From Pseudarthrobacter sp. NIBRBAC000502770 (GTDB taxonomy: Bacteria > Actinomycetota > Actinomycetes > Actinomycetales > Micrococcaceae): a stretch of 64,000 nt of DNA. The stretch is from positions 1,674,001 to 1,738,000 of the forward strand of contig NZ_CP041198.1 of NCBI RefSeq assembly GCF_006517815.1, given 5' to 3'. The translations under genes and the position numbers were made by a program. Every line of letters begins with the position of its first letter. The stretch's first letter is position 1. Positions 11,012 through 20,006 of this stretch are shown here, piece by piece. The notes beneath the pieces were generated by a model, which worked only from the letters and a program-made list of their open reading frames with translations, searched no databases and was not told the origin of the DNA.

Positions 11012-11017
11012 AGGGTA
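11012..11017 (-). promoter_or_regulatory. -10 box for the leuA leader transcript
   Basis: TACCCT on the minus strand ends six bases before the leader peptide GTG at 11005. The spacing implies that transcription starts at that codon. No convincing -35 box is visible. Confidence 0.5.
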
Positions 11018-11053
11018 ACACGGGTGCGTAAGATGAAAGGGCACTACCGTCCG

Positions 11054-11059
11054 TAAAGT
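11054..11059 (+). promoter_or_regulatory. Possible -10 box for the M13 peptidase gene
   Basis: TAAAGT on the plus strand would place the start of transcription near 11066, giving a leader of about 55 bases with the AAAGGAG ribosome site. It is divergent from the leuA promoter and overlaps its upstream region. Confidence 0.3.
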
Positions 11060-11120
11060 CCAGCATGCAGACGCTCTGCGGTGTTCCGCCCGGCAGCGGC
11101 GTCCCAGCAAAGGAGTTGCA

Positions 11121-13073
11121 GTGCCCATTTCGGGGATCGATCTGTCCACCATTGATCACACAGTCCGGCCGCAGGACGACCTCTACCAGCACATCAACGG
11201 CGCCTGGCTGAAGGCCACCGAAATTCCGGATGACCGTCCCCTGGAGGGGACCTTCACCGCCCTGCGGGACGGGTCCGAAATTGCCGTCCGGGACATCATC
11301 GAGGAGGCCGCGGCCAAGGGCGGCGACGCCACCGGGATCGAGCGGAAGATCGGCGGGCTTTACAGCAGCTTCATGGACGAAGCCACCGTCGAGGGCAAGG
11401 GCATGGAGCCCATCCGCGGGCGACTCGCGGAAGTTTTCGCCACCGCCTCGGCGCGGGACCTCATTGCCCTGGCGGGACGGCTGTTCCGCAAGGACGTGGG
11501 CGGCTTATTTTACATCTACCCCGCGCCGGATGCGGGCAACCCCGACCGGGTCCTTCTCTACACCGGCCAGGGCGGCCTGGGCCTTCCCGATGAGTCCTAC
11601 TACCGTGACGGGAAGTTCGCCCCGATCGTTGCCGCGTACACGGCACACGTGGAGAAGATGTTCGAACTGGCCGGTGTTGCGGATCCGAAGGGTGCAGCAG
11701 CGCGCGTGGTCGGGCTGGAGACAAAGCTCGCGTCCCACCATTGGGACAACGTCACCCTCCGGGACCCGCAGAAGACCTACAACCTCAAGACGGCGGAGGA
11801 GGCCGCCGGGCTCTTCCCCCTGCTTGCCACCTGGTTTGACGCCGCCGGAATCGATGCGGACAAGCGCACTGAAATCGTGGTCAGCACTCCTGACTTCTTC
11901 ACCGGCGCTGCCGGGCTCCTGGACGAAGTCCCGGTCAGCACGTGGCAGGAGTGGCTGGCCATGCGCGTCGTCAGTGCGGCCGCACCCTATCTGTCCTCCG
12001 AGTTCGTGGACGCCAACTTTGCCTTCTACGGCACCACCATCAGCGGCACGCCCAGAAATAAGGACCGGTGGAAGCGCGGCGTCGCGGTCGTCGAAGCAGG
12101 CCTCGGTGAAGCTGTCGGCCAGATCTACGTGGCACGCCATTTCCCCGAGTCCCACAAGGCGCGGATGCAGACTTTGGTGGCGAACCTGATCGAGGCCTAC
12201 CGCCGCAGCATCAATGACGTCGGCTGGATGGGCGAGGACACTAAAGCCGAAGCCCTGCGCAAGCTGGAGGCGTTCCGGGCGAAGATTGGCTACCCGGACG
12301 AGTGGATCGACTATTCGGCCGTGGAGATCGACCCCGAGGACCTGCTGGGCAACGTGGAACGCGCCCACAACGCCGATGTCGACAGGCACCTCGATGAGGT
12401 GGGCAAGCCCGTGGACCGGAACAAGTGGCTGATGACGCCACAAACGGTCAATGCGTACTACCACCCGATGATGAACGAGATCGTCTTCCCCGCGGCTATC
12501 CTGCAGCCGCCGTTCTTCACCGCCGATGCCGACGACGCCGTCAACTACGGCGGCATCGGCGCTGTGATCGGCCATGAGATAGGCCACGGCTTTGATGACC
12601 AGGGCTCACAGTTCGACGGCGGCGGGGCCCTTCGGAACTGGTGGACCGACCAGGACCGGCAGGCTTTCGAGGCGCTGACGGCCCGGCTCGTGGCGCAGTA
12701 CGACGCGCTCTCCCCCACCGCCGCGCCCGGGCACCACGTCAACGGCCGGCTTACGCTGGGCGAGAACATCGGCGACCTGGCAGGGCTCACCATCGCTTAC
12801 AAGGCGTACCTGATCAGCCTCGACGGCAGGGAACCGGAGGTCCTTGACGGCCTGACCGGCCAGCAGCGGTTCTTCGCTTCCTGGGCCGCGGGCTGGCGCC
12901 AGGTCATCCGGCAGGAGGAGGCCATCCGCCGGCTTGCGACCGATCCCCACTCACCGAACGAGTTCCGGACCAACGCCATAGCGAAGAACCTCGATCCGTT
13001 CCATGAGGCCTTCGATGTCACCGAGGACGATGGAATGTGGATGCCGGCCGCCGAGCGGGTCAGCATCTGGTAA
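11121..13073 (+). CDS. M13-family zinc metallopeptidase (neprilysin/PepO-like)
   Basis: A 650-residue peptidase that cleaves peptides rather than folded proteins. The N-terminal helical M13_N domain covers about residues 15-400 and the catalytic M13 domain the rest. Zinc ligands are His485 and His489 in the HEIGHGFDD motif, and Glu548 in ENIGDLAG. The conserved C-terminal tryptophan is present (VSIW). No signal peptide or membrane anchor is visible, so it appears cytoplasmic, unlike mammalian neprilysin. The start is GTG at 11121 with AAAGGAG at ideal spacing. A strong terminator follows. Confidence 0.93.
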   Translation: MPISGIDLSTIDHTVRPQDDLYQHINGAWLKATEIPDDRPLEGTFTALRDGSEIAVRDIIEEAAAKGGDATGIERKIGGLYSSFMDEATVEGKGMEPIRGRLAEVFATASARDLIALAGRLFRKDVGGLFYIYPAPDAGNPDRVLLYTGQGGLGLPDESYYRDGKFAPIVAAYTAHVEKMFELAGVADPKGAAARVVGLETKLASHHWDNVTLRDPQKTYNLKTAEEAAGLFPLLATWFDAAGIDADKRTEIVVSTPDFFTGAAGLLDEVPVSTWQEWLAMRVVSAAAPYLSSEFVDANFAFYGTTISGTPRNKDRWKRGVAVVEAGLGEAVGQIYVARHFPESHKARMQTLVANLIEAYRRSINDVGWMGEDTKAEALRKLEAFRAKIGYPDEWIDYSAVEIDPEDLLGNVERAHNADVDRHLDEVGKPVDRNKWLMTPQTVNAYYHPMMNEIVFPAAILQPPFFTADADDAVNYGGIGAVIGHEIGHGFDDQGSQFDGGGALRNWWTDQDRQAFEALTARLVAQYDALSPTAAPGHHVNGRLTLGENIGDLAGLTIAYKAYLISLDGREPEVLDGLTGQQRFFASWAAGWRQVIRQEEAIRRLATDPHSPNEFRTNAIAKNLDPFHEAFDVTEDDGMWMPAAERVSIW

Positions 13074-13085
13074 CCGGAGCGCACC

Positions 13086-13121
13086 AACATGGGCCCCGCC
13101 GTTTTCGGCGGGGCCCATGTT
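13086..13121. terminator. Bidirectional intrinsic terminator
   Basis: Perfect 16-base arms at 13086-13101 and 13106-13121 (AACATGGGCCCCGCCG and complement) enclose a TTTT loop. It lies between the converging M13 peptidase and LCP genes and can serve both strands. Confidence 0.88.
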
Positions 13122-13160
13122 CTTGCTGGTGGCACTTGAGCGCCGCAGGAACCGCTGCTG

Positions 13161-14750
13161 CTACCGGACGATCAGCTCGGGATTGGCCTGCTGGCAGACC
13201 TTGTCACCTGCGGTCTGGTTGACAATGTCCTGGGGCAAGGCAGCGGCAGTTCCGCCACCTGCCGCTCCGTAGGCCGTGCCGGTGGTGAAGTCGCTGCCGA
13301 CATACACCTGAACGCCGGACACGCCCGGGGCGGGAATCATGAGCGTGGCAGGGATTCCCAGCAGCGCGGCCACATCGGCAGCCACATCCGCGAAGCCATT
13401 CCCGTAGTAGACCGCTGACTTGGCGACCGGCTGGGCGAGGAATTGCCCGGTCTGGGTGAAGCCGCCGGCTACCAGCGCCTGGACCAGCTCCTGGGCACGG
13501 CCGTTGACGCCGCTTCCGTTAGCGACCGTGACCGGCTGGATGGCCTTGTTGTACGGCGGAACCGGCGGAGCGGTCTCCGTGGGGGCCGCCGAAGGCGGTG
13601 CCGACTCCGTGGGCGACGGCGTGGTGGGCGCAGTGGGATCGGTCAGGTCCACGTTCTTCCGCAGCGCCGAAAACAGCTGGGCCCCTGCGGGTTCTGCGAT
13701 GACGAGCCTGTTGGGGTCGACGGGTGCGGGCGTCGTGGGCACCGCAACGAACGCCACCTTGCTGATGTCGATGTTCTTGAGCCGGTTGCCGATGGTCAGC
13801 AGCGTGGGAACGGAAGCGAGGCCGTCATCCACCGTCAGGTTCTGGGTTACGACGTCGGCGATCTTCAGCATTTTCGCGGGGTCCGACAGGGTGCCTTCGT
13901 CCTTGATCTTCCGCGTCAGCGACGAGAGGAAGCCCTGCTGGGCCTTGATGCGGCCCAGGTCGCTGCCGTCGGCGAAGGCGTGGCGGGTGCGGAGGAAGGA
14001 AAGCGCCATCTCGCCCTGTACGGACGACGTGCCGGCCGGAAGCCGCAGCCTTGAATCAGGGTCGTAGACTGCGTCGCTGATGCAGACGTCCACGCCGCCG
14101 ACGGCGTTGGAAAGTTCCTTCACGGCATTGAAGTCCGCCATCATGAAGTGGTCCACCTGCATGCCAGTGAGTTTGTTGACCGTGTCCACGGCGCAGCCGA
14201 TGCCGGCCTCGCTCATGGCCTCATTGATCATGACTCCGGTGCGTGCCGGGTAATCCTTTTTGGTCTTGGTGTCCTTGCAGTCGGGGATGTCCACCAGCAG
14301 GTCGCGGGGAAAGCTGATGACGTTGACGCGCTTGTTGTCCTCGGAGATGTCCATCAGCATCATCACATCGGACTTGCCGTACCCGGTGGAATCATCGGCA
14401 GTCCCATACTCCGAGTTCTTCCCGTCGCGCGTGTCCGAGCCGAGGATCAGGATCTGCAGCCGGCCCGTGGCATCGTTCCCCGGCGACTCGGTGCTCTCCC
14501 CGCCCGCGTTCAACGGCGCCTTGGAGATGTTGTTCTGGAGCCGGAAGAACCAAAATCCGGCGAACGCAGCAGCCGCGACGAGGACCAGCGCCACCACCCC
14601 GGTGACGGCCTTCAACCACAAGGGCATGCTCCGCAGGGGCCCGAGGTGCCGTGCGGCACCCACGGTATGGCTGTCCGCGTGACGGGATACCGGTCCCGGT
14701 CCGGCTGACAGGTCAGCCCCGTTGTCGCGATTGTCGCGGCCTCGACCCAC
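13161..14750 (-). CDS. LytR-CpsA-Psr (LCP) family cell-wall glycopolymer transferase
   Basis: LCP proteins attach teichoic-acid-like or arabinogalactan polymers to peptidoglycan on the outer face of the membrane. The 529-residue product has a cytoplasmic basic tail (1-45), one membrane helix at about 47-70, and the LCP domain at about residues 95-255. The domain shows LGSDTRDG, the DVMMLMDIS region and FPRDLLVDIP. A Pro/Ser/Thr-rich linker near 385-410 leads to a C-terminal LytR_C domain (VANGSGVNGRA onward). The start is GTG at 14750 with GAGGAAGG upstream. Confidence 0.93.
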   Translation of the reverse strand: MGRGRDNRDNGADLSAGPGPVSRHADSHTVGAARHLGPLRSMPLWLKAVTGVVALVLVAAAAFAGFWFFRLQNNISKAPLNAGGESTESPGNDATGRLQILILGSDTRDGKNSEYGTADDSTGYGKSDVMMLMDISEDNKRVNVISFPRDLLVDIPDCKDTKTKKDYPARTGVMINEAMSEAGIGCAVDTVNKLTGMQVDHFMMADFNAVKELSNAVGGVDVCISDAVYDPDSRLRLPAGTSSVQGEMALSFLRTRHAFADGSDLGRIKAQQGFLSSLTRKIKDEGTLSDPAKMLKIADVVTQNLTVDDGLASVPTLLTIGNRLKNIDISKVAFVAVPTTPAPVDPNRLVIAEPAGAQLFSALRKNVDLTDPTAPTTPSPTESAPPSAAPTETAPPVPPYNKAIQPVTVANGSGVNGRAQELVQALVAGGFTQTGQFLAQPVAKSAVYYGNGFADVAADVAALLGIPATLMIPAPGVSGVQVYVGSDFTTGTAYGAAGGGTAAALPQDIVNQTAGDKVCQQANPELIVR

Positions 14751-14847
14751 GTGGTGAACCTTCCTCTAAAAACGAAATCCGGTCCATTTTAGTGGTCCAG
14801 TCTGGTCAACTTACCTTGCACGCGCCCGCGAACAGTCCCAATGCTGG

Positions 14848-15807
14848 TCAGAAACCGAGTTTGACCAGTTGTTTCGGGTCCCGCTGCCAGTCTTTGGCCA
14901 CCTTGACATGGAGATCAAGGTAGATGCGCGTGCCAAGGAGGGCTTCGATGCCTTTGCGCGCGTTGGTACCGACTTCACGCAGGCGGGCACCGCCCTTGCC
15001 GATGATGATGGCCTTCTGTGAGGGGCGCTCGACGTAGAGGTTGACACGCACGTCCAACAGGGGGCTGTCTTCCGGCCGGTCATCACGGGGAACAATTTCC
15101 TCCACCACGACGGCGAGGGAGTGCGGAAGCTCATCCCGGACACCCTCCAGGGCTGCTTCGCGGATCAGTTCTGCCACCATGACAGCCTCGGGTTCGTCCG
15201 TCAATTCCCCGTCCGGGTACAGCGGGGGCGACGGCGGCATGTGGCTGATGAGCACATCGGCCACCGTTTCCACCTGGAAACCGTCGGCAGCGGAAACGGG
15301 GACGATGTCCTTCCAGCCGTCCTCGCCCATCACCTCGCGGCCCAGGGCGGCAACGGCCAGGAGCTGTTCCGTCAGTGCCTGCTTGTCCACGAGGTCGGCT
15401 TTGGTGACGATGGCGATCACAGGCTTGCGGCCCACGGCTGCAAGTTGGGCGGCGATGAACTTGTCGCCGGGCCCGATCTTTTCGTTGGCAGGCAGGCAGA
15501 AGCCGATGGCGTCCACTTCGGCGAGGGTGTCGGCCACCAGGTCATTGAGGCGCTTGCCGAGGAGGGTGCGGGGACGGTGCAGCCCCGGTGTGTCCACCAG
15601 GATCAGCTGGGCGTCGTCGCGGTGCACGATGCCCCGGATGGTGTGCCGGGTAGTCTGCGGCTTGGCGGACGTGATGGCCACCTTCTTCCCTACCAATGCA
15701 TTGGTCAGGGTGGACTTGCCCGCGTTGGGCCTGCCAACCAGGACAGAAAACCCCGCGCGGAAACCGCCGAAGTCGTCCGGTTCGGCAGCCTTACTTTTCT
15801 TGCTCAC
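14848..15807 (-). CDS. era: GTPase Era
   Basis: Era binds 16S rRNA and helps mature the 30S subunit. The 319-residue protein has the GTPase domain with G1 GRPNAGKS (residues 25-32), G3 DTPGLHR and G4 TKAD, then a C-terminal KH domain with the IIIGKGGARLREVG loop. I chose GTG at 15807 because AGGGAG precedes it at ideal spacing. The longer frame (to 15855) starts inside the upstream gene. The start overlaps the end of the CNNM/CBS gene by 17 bases. The order phoH-ybeY-CNNM-era is the standard actinobacterial arrangement. Confidence 0.96.
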   Translation of the reverse strand: MSKKSKAAEPDDFGGFRAGFSVLVGRPNAGKSTLTNALVGKKVAITSAKPQTTRHTIRGIVHRDDAQLILVDTPGLHRPRTLLGKRLNDLVADTLAEVDAIGFCLPANEKIGPGDKFIAAQLAAVGRKPVIAIVTKADLVDKQALTEQLLAVAALGREVMGEDGWKDIVPVSAADGFQVETVADVLISHMPPSPPLYPDGELTDEPEAVMVAELIREAALEGVRDELPHSLAVVVEEIVPRDDRPEDSPLLDVRVNLYVERPSQKAIIIGKGGARLREVGTNARKGIEALLGTRIYLDLHVKVAKDWQRDPKQLVKLGF

Positions 15808-17122
15808 GTGGAACTCCCTGCTGGGTTGTTTCGGCCTCTTCGAGGAGGCCTTCAAGGTCAGTCTCTACTCTTGGTACGGGCGCCGCAATGATGTGGCTGA
15901 CGCGGTTCCGCCGGCCCTCGAGCCGTTCGGCCCGCAGCGAGACGCCCTGCACGTCAACGCTGCTTCCCACGATGGGGACACGGCCGAGCGCCTTCGCGAG
16001 GAGGCCGCCCACTGTGTCAACCTCGTCGTCGTCAATTTCGAGGTCGAAAAGCTCGCCGAGGTCGTCGATGCCCATGCGGGCGCTGACCCGGTAGGAGCCG
16101 TCCCCCAGCGCCACGGCTTCGGCGCTCTCGGTATCGTATTCGTCCACGATCTCGCCCACGATCTCCTCGATCAGGTCCTCGAGGGTTACCAGCCCGGCGG
16201 TGCCGCCGTACTCGTCGATGACGATGGCCACGTGCGTGGACTCCTTCTGCAGCTCGCGCAGGAGGTCGCTGACGGGCTTCGATTCGGGCACATAGCGCAC
16301 CTCGCGGGCCAGTGATTCGACCAGCGGCGGCTCCTGCCCGGGTCCCATCTGGTGGATAACGGCGGCCACGTCCTTGAGGTAAACGATGCCGAGGATGTGG
16401 TCCGTGTTCTCGTTGATGACCGGGATCCGCGAATATCCCGAGCGCAGGAACAGCGACATCGCCTGGTGGAGGCTGGAGCCAGCGTCGATGCTGACGATGT
16501 CCGTCCTGGGGACCATGACGGCCCGCACCAGGGTATCGCCGAAGTCGAAGACCGACTGGATCATTTCGGCTTCGGTGTCCTCGATCATGTCCGACTCGCT
16601 GGCGCGGTCAACGAGTTCCCGGAACTCCTGCTCGCTGAAGAACGCGTCGTCGCCGCCGGGTGCGCCTGGAGCTGCCGAACTTCCCAAAGCCACCAGCCAG
16701 CCCGGGATGGGACCCAGCACGCTGGTGAGGAACCGGACCATCGGGGCGGTGAAGCGGACGACCGCGGAGGAGTGCAGCCTGCCGAGCTGGCGGGGTGAGA
16801 CCCCAACGATCACGAACCCCAGGACGGCCATGATGCCGGTGGCGACAAGTCCTGCGAGCCAAACGTTGTCGAGCAGGCTTGCGATCAGGACGGCGACGGC
16901 CACCGCGGAGGCCATTTCGAACCAGACGCGCCAGAAGCGAAGCGCCCGGGTGTGGGCCACGGGTTCAGCCAGGATGCGGCGCATCGCATTGTCGCGGCTC
17001 CTGTGGAGTGCCTCTTCGGCGTCGTGCCGCGGAAGGAAGCTGAAGGCAGCCTCGGCCGCCGTCAGCAGGGCTGCGACGGCAAGGAAGACCAGAGCCACCG
17101 CAACCAGCAGCAGTTGCGTCAC
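15791..17122 (-). CDS. CNNM/CBS-domain membrane protein (hemolysin C/CorC family)
   Basis: The 443-residue protein has an N-terminal CNNM membrane domain (about residues 1-160 with three or four helices). Two CBS domains follow at about 195-320, then a CorC/HlyC transporter-associated domain at about 335-420. Relatives are linked to magnesium and cobalt efflux or tolerance; the older hemolysin label is historical. The ATG overlaps the end of ybeY by four bases (ATGA), so translation is coupled. Its place between ybeY and era is conserved. The transported ion is not determinable here. Confidence 0.9.
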   Translation of the reverse strand: MTQLLLVAVALVFLAVAALLTAAEAAFSFLPRHDAEEALHRSRDNAMRRILAEPVAHTRALRFWRVWFEMASAVAVAVLIASLLDNVWLAGLVATGIMAVLGFVIVGVSPRQLGRLHSSAVVRFTAPMVRFLTSVLGPIPGWLVALGSSAAPGAPGGDDAFFSEQEFRELVDRASESDMIEDTEAEMIQSVFDFGDTLVRAVMVPRTDIVSIDAGSSLHQAMSLFLRSGYSRIPVINENTDHILGIVYLKDVAAVIHQMGPGQEPPLVESLAREVRYVPESKPVSDLLRELQKESTHVAIVIDEYGGTAGLVTLEDLIEEIVGEIVDEYDTESAEAVALGDGSYRVSARMGIDDLGELFDLEIDDDEVDTVGGLLAKALGRVPIVGSSVDVQGVSLRAERLEGRRNRVSHIIAAPVPRVETDLEGLLEEAETTQQGVPREQEK

Positions 17123-17592
17123 TGGGTGGTCTCGGCAGGTGCTTCTTTGCCGGTGAAGCCGGACAGGAGTTCCCGCTGGAGCCCGAACATCTCCGCCTTC
17201 TCTTCCGGTTCGGCATGGTCGTAGCCCAGCAGGTGAAGGATGCCGTGCGTGGTAAGCAGCAGCATTTCGTCCTGCAGCGAATGCCCGGCGTTCCTGGCCT
17301 GGACCTTGGCGACCTGCGGGCAGATGGCGATGTCGCCCAGCATGCCCTGGGGCGTGGGCCGTCCGGGTGTCCCGGGGGTCAATTCGTCCATGGGCACCGA
17401 GAGCACATCCGTGGCGCCCGGTTCGTCCATCAGTTCAATGTGCAGCTTCTCCATGGCCGGCTCATCCACGAGGAGAATGGACAGTTCGGCCTGCGGATGG
17501 ATGTAAAGGTGTTCGAAGATGTACCGTGACAGGGCCACAAGCGCGGACTCATCCACCTGGATGCCGGACTCGTTGTTGACCTCGATACTCAC
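17119..17592 (-). CDS. ybeY: Endoribonuclease YbeY
   Basis: YbeY is a zinc-dependent RNase that acts in 16S rRNA 3' maturation and ribosome quality control. The 157-residue product carries the family signature HGILHLLGYDH, with metal ligands His116, His120 and His126. Length is normal. The reading frame overlaps phoH at its start and the CNNM gene at its end by four bases each, giving a tightly coupled phoH-ybeY-CNNM-era unit. Confidence 0.96.
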   Translation of the reverse strand: MSIEVNNESGIQVDESALVALSRYIFEHLYIHPQAELSILLVDEPAMEKLHIELMDEPGATDVLSVPMDELTPGTPGRPTPQGMLGDIAICPQVAKVQARNAGHSLQDEMLLLTTHGILHLLGYDHAEPEEKAEMFGLQRELLSGFTGKEAPAETTQ

Positions 17593-18677
17593 GCGTGTTC
17601 CCCCCGTTTTTCGCGGCTTGCTGAATGCTTGACGCGGCTCCGCTGGGCTTCGTCCCAGATGCTGTACGCGTTGACGATGTCGCCGACCAGCCTGTGCCTG
17701 ACGACGTCGGCGGCGTCCAGGACGGAGAAGTTCACGCCCTTGATCCCCTGCAGGATTTCTTCGACGATCCGCAGCCCGGATCGCGTCCCAAAGGGAAGGT
17801 CCACTTGGGTCACGTCTCCGGTGACCACCATCTTGGACCCGAACCCGAGCCGGGTGAGGAACATCTTCATCTGTTCCGGCGTGGTGTTCTGGGCTTCGTC
17901 GAGGATGATGAAGGCGTCGTTGAGGGTGCGTCCGCGCATGTAGGCGAGGGGTGCCACTTCGATGGTGCCGGCGGCCATGAGCCGGGGAATGGATTCGGGG
18001 TCCATCATGTCGTGCAGGGCGTCGTAAAGCGGCCGCAGGTAGGGATCGATCTTGTCGCTGAGCGTGCCCGGCAGGAACCCGAGACGCTCCCCCGCCTCTA
18101 CCGCAGGGCGCGTCAGGATAATCCGGCTGACTTCCTTCTGCTGCAGTGCCTGCACGGCTTTCGCCATGGCCAGGTAGGTCTTGCCGGTACCGGCCGGGCC
18201 GATACCGAAGATCACCGTGTTGGCGTCGATGGCGTCAACGTAGGTCTTCTGGTTGAGCGTCTTGGGCCGGATGGTCCTGCCGCGGCTGGAGAGGATGTCG
18301 TGCGTGAGCACGTCCACGGGATTCTGCAGCGACTGCGTGCGGAGGAGGGCCACCAGCTGTTGCAGCACCGCTGGGGTGATGACGGTGCCCCGGGCCACAA
18401 GGCCACGGACCTCCTGGAGGAGCCGCATGATGCGGGGAACGTCGCTGACCGGTCCGCTGATGGACAGTTCGTTGCCGCGGGCATGGAAGTTGACGTCCGG
18501 GAACTGCTCCTCGATGAACCGCAGTGCCTCGTCATGACTGCCGAGCGACTGAACCATCTGGTCGGAGTTCTCGAAGAGGACTACTTCGGTCCGGATGCCG
18601 GGAAGGGAGTGCGGGAATTCCCCCGGACTGCCATCGCCCGTGTTGAGCCGGCGCTTACCATTTGCTGATTCAGTCAT
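17589..18677 (-). CDS. phoH: PhoH-family ATPase
   Basis: PhoH-like proteins are P-loop ATPases with proposed RNA-related roles. The 362-residue product has a KH-like N-terminal region (about 40-110) and the PhoH domain with Walker A GIGPAGTGKT and Walker B FIILDEAQN. The start is uncertain: ATG 18677 gives the family-like MTESANGKR. ATG 18719 and GTG 18758 are in frame, and none has a clear ribosome site. A TAAGAT -10 box at 18776-18781 would include all three. The frame ends overlapping ybeY by four bases. Confidence 0.92.
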   Translation of the reverse strand: MTESANGKRRLNTGDGSPGEFPHSLPGIRTEVVLFENSDQMVQSLGSHDEALRFIEEQFPDVNFHARGNELSISGPVSDVPRIMRLLQEVRGLVARGTVITPAVLQQLVALLRTQSLQNPVDVLTHDILSSRGRTIRPKTLNQKTYVDAIDANTVIFGIGPAGTGKTYLAMAKAVQALQQKEVSRIILTRPAVEAGERLGFLPGTLSDKIDPYLRPLYDALHDMMDPESIPRLMAAGTIEVAPLAYMRGRTLNDAFIILDEAQNTTPEQMKMFLTRLGFGSKMVVTGDVTQVDLPFGTRSGLRIVEEILQGIKGVNFSVLDAADVVRHRLVGDIVNAYSIWDEAQRSRVKHSASREKRGEHA

Positions 18678-19049
18678 GGTGCTGGCCCGCAGGCCCGTGG
18701 TCCCCTCAAAGATCGACATCAGTTGTTCGCTGCAGCCGATACCCGATGAACGGGGCACCTGCCGGCGGTCCCTTTATCTTACGCCAGCACACGCCCCGGC
18801 CGGATACCTGCCGGGCCAGTGACCTGCACCTCCGCCACCCTGAAGTGCCGTTTGCGGGCAGCGAAAAGCAGCGTTTGGTATCAACTTCATATCGGCCTCA
18901 TATCGTTCCCGTTGCAGTTGGGGCCGGGGAGGCGAATGTGCGGTTGGGGCGGCCCTCCCCTGTGTAATGCTGGAAATCCAGCATCTGCTGGAACGCCAGG
19001 CCGCCAGGGGGATCGGCCCGCCACGCCATGAAAGGACAAGGGCAGGACA
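18678..19049. other. Intergenic region between phoH and the GerMN lipoprotein gene
   Basis: The gap separates divergent genes and shows no convincing coding frame. It contains the probable phoH -10 box TAAGAT (18776-18781, minus strand), alternative phoH starts, and two direct copies of TCATATCG (18887-18894 and 18898-18905). The copies are spaced 11 bases apart, about one helical turn. No RNA gene is recognised. Confidence 0.5.
18776..18781 (-). promoter_or_regulatory. -10 box for the phoH-ybeY-CNNM-era operon
   Basis: TAAGAT on the minus strand would start transcription near 18769, just upstream of the earliest phoH start candidate. The -35 region is not distinct. Confidence 0.4.
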
Positions 19050-20006
19050 GTGCCGGAAACCTCTGTGCCCGAAAGGGCAGGACGACCCATGGGGCGCCTG
19101 CGCCCGGCCGTCCTGGCAGGAATCCTGGTGCTCGTTCCGGTCCTCACTGCCTGCACTGCCGAAGGCGGACCAGCCCCCACGGGGACCGTCGCCTCGGTCC
19201 CCGCCACAGGCGGCACCATGCCGGACGCTCCCTCCACCAGCGCCCCCCTGGAAACCACCCAGTCCTCCAACAAGGCGCCCGTGTACTGGATCGGCCGCAC
19301 GGGCGGGAACGTCTTCCTCTACCGCGAGTTCCGGGACGTCCCGGAACAGGAAAACCCGGTGACCCGCGCCCTGCGCGCCATGATGTCAGAGAAACCGCTT
19401 GACCCTGACTTCTTCACGCCGTGGCAGAACCCGGACAAACTTGCCACGTCCATTTCAGGCAAGGACATCATCACCGTTGACGTCTCCGCAGATGCCTTCA
19501 ACAGCAACCTCGACGCTGATATGGCAGCCCGTGCCATCCAGCAGCTGATCTATACGGCCACCGCCGCCGCTGCCAGCTCGGGCCTGATCGACACCGGGCA
19601 GCAGGTCCGGGTCCGGATCCTGGTGGACGGCCACACGGACTACGTGGCGTTCGGAAAAGTCCAGCTGGGCGCGCTGATGACCCGGGCCGCCGGCCTAGTG
19701 GCACCGGTCTGGATCATCGATCCCCAGGAAAACACCGAGGTGCCCAGCGGCAGCGTGAAAATCACCGGCCGCAGCACGTCGCCGGGGGCAAAGCTGCACT
19801 GGCAAATCCTGCAGTCCGGGGACGGTGGCAGCAAATCGCCCTTCCTGACCGGAGAAACCACGGCGGCCGCCGGGCAGGGGCAGGCCGGAGTTTTCACGCT
19901 GGCGCTCAACCTTCCGCCGGGCGACTATGAGCTCCGGGTGGCCCAGGCAGGTTCCGGCGGGGAGCCGGACCGCAATGAGGACACGAGGTCCTTCAAAGTC
20001 AGGTAG
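19050..20006 (+). CDS. GerMN/Gmad2-domain lipoprotein
   Basis: A 318-residue probable lipoprotein: arginine-rich N-terminus, hydrophobic signal at about residues 18-32 and lipobox LTAC. A Ser/Thr/Pro-rich linker is followed by a GerMN domain (about residues 75-215). The C-terminal Gmad2 immunoglobulin-like domain (about 220-318) contains VTGRSTSPGA-like and VFTLALNLP strands. These domains are named from spore germination proteins but occur widely in non-sporulating Actinobacteria, where the role is unknown. The start is GTG at 19050; the ribosome site is weak. The stop overlaps convergent rsmE by eight bases. Confidence 0.82.
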   Translation: MPETSVPERAGRPMGRLRPAVLAGILVLVPVLTACTAEGGPAPTGTVASVPATGGTMPDAPSTSAPLETTQSSNKAPVYWIGRTGGNVFLYREFRDVPEQENPVTRALRAMMSEKPLDPDFFTPWQNPDKLATSISGKDIITVDVSADAFNSNLDADMAARAIQQLIYTATAAAASSGLIDTGQQVRVRILVDGHTDYVAFGKVQLGALMTRAAGLVAPVWIIDPQENTEVPSGSVKITGRSTSPGAKLHWQILQSGDGGSKSPFLTGETTAAAGQGQAGVFTLALNLPPGDYELRVAQAGSGGEPDRNEDTRSFKVR

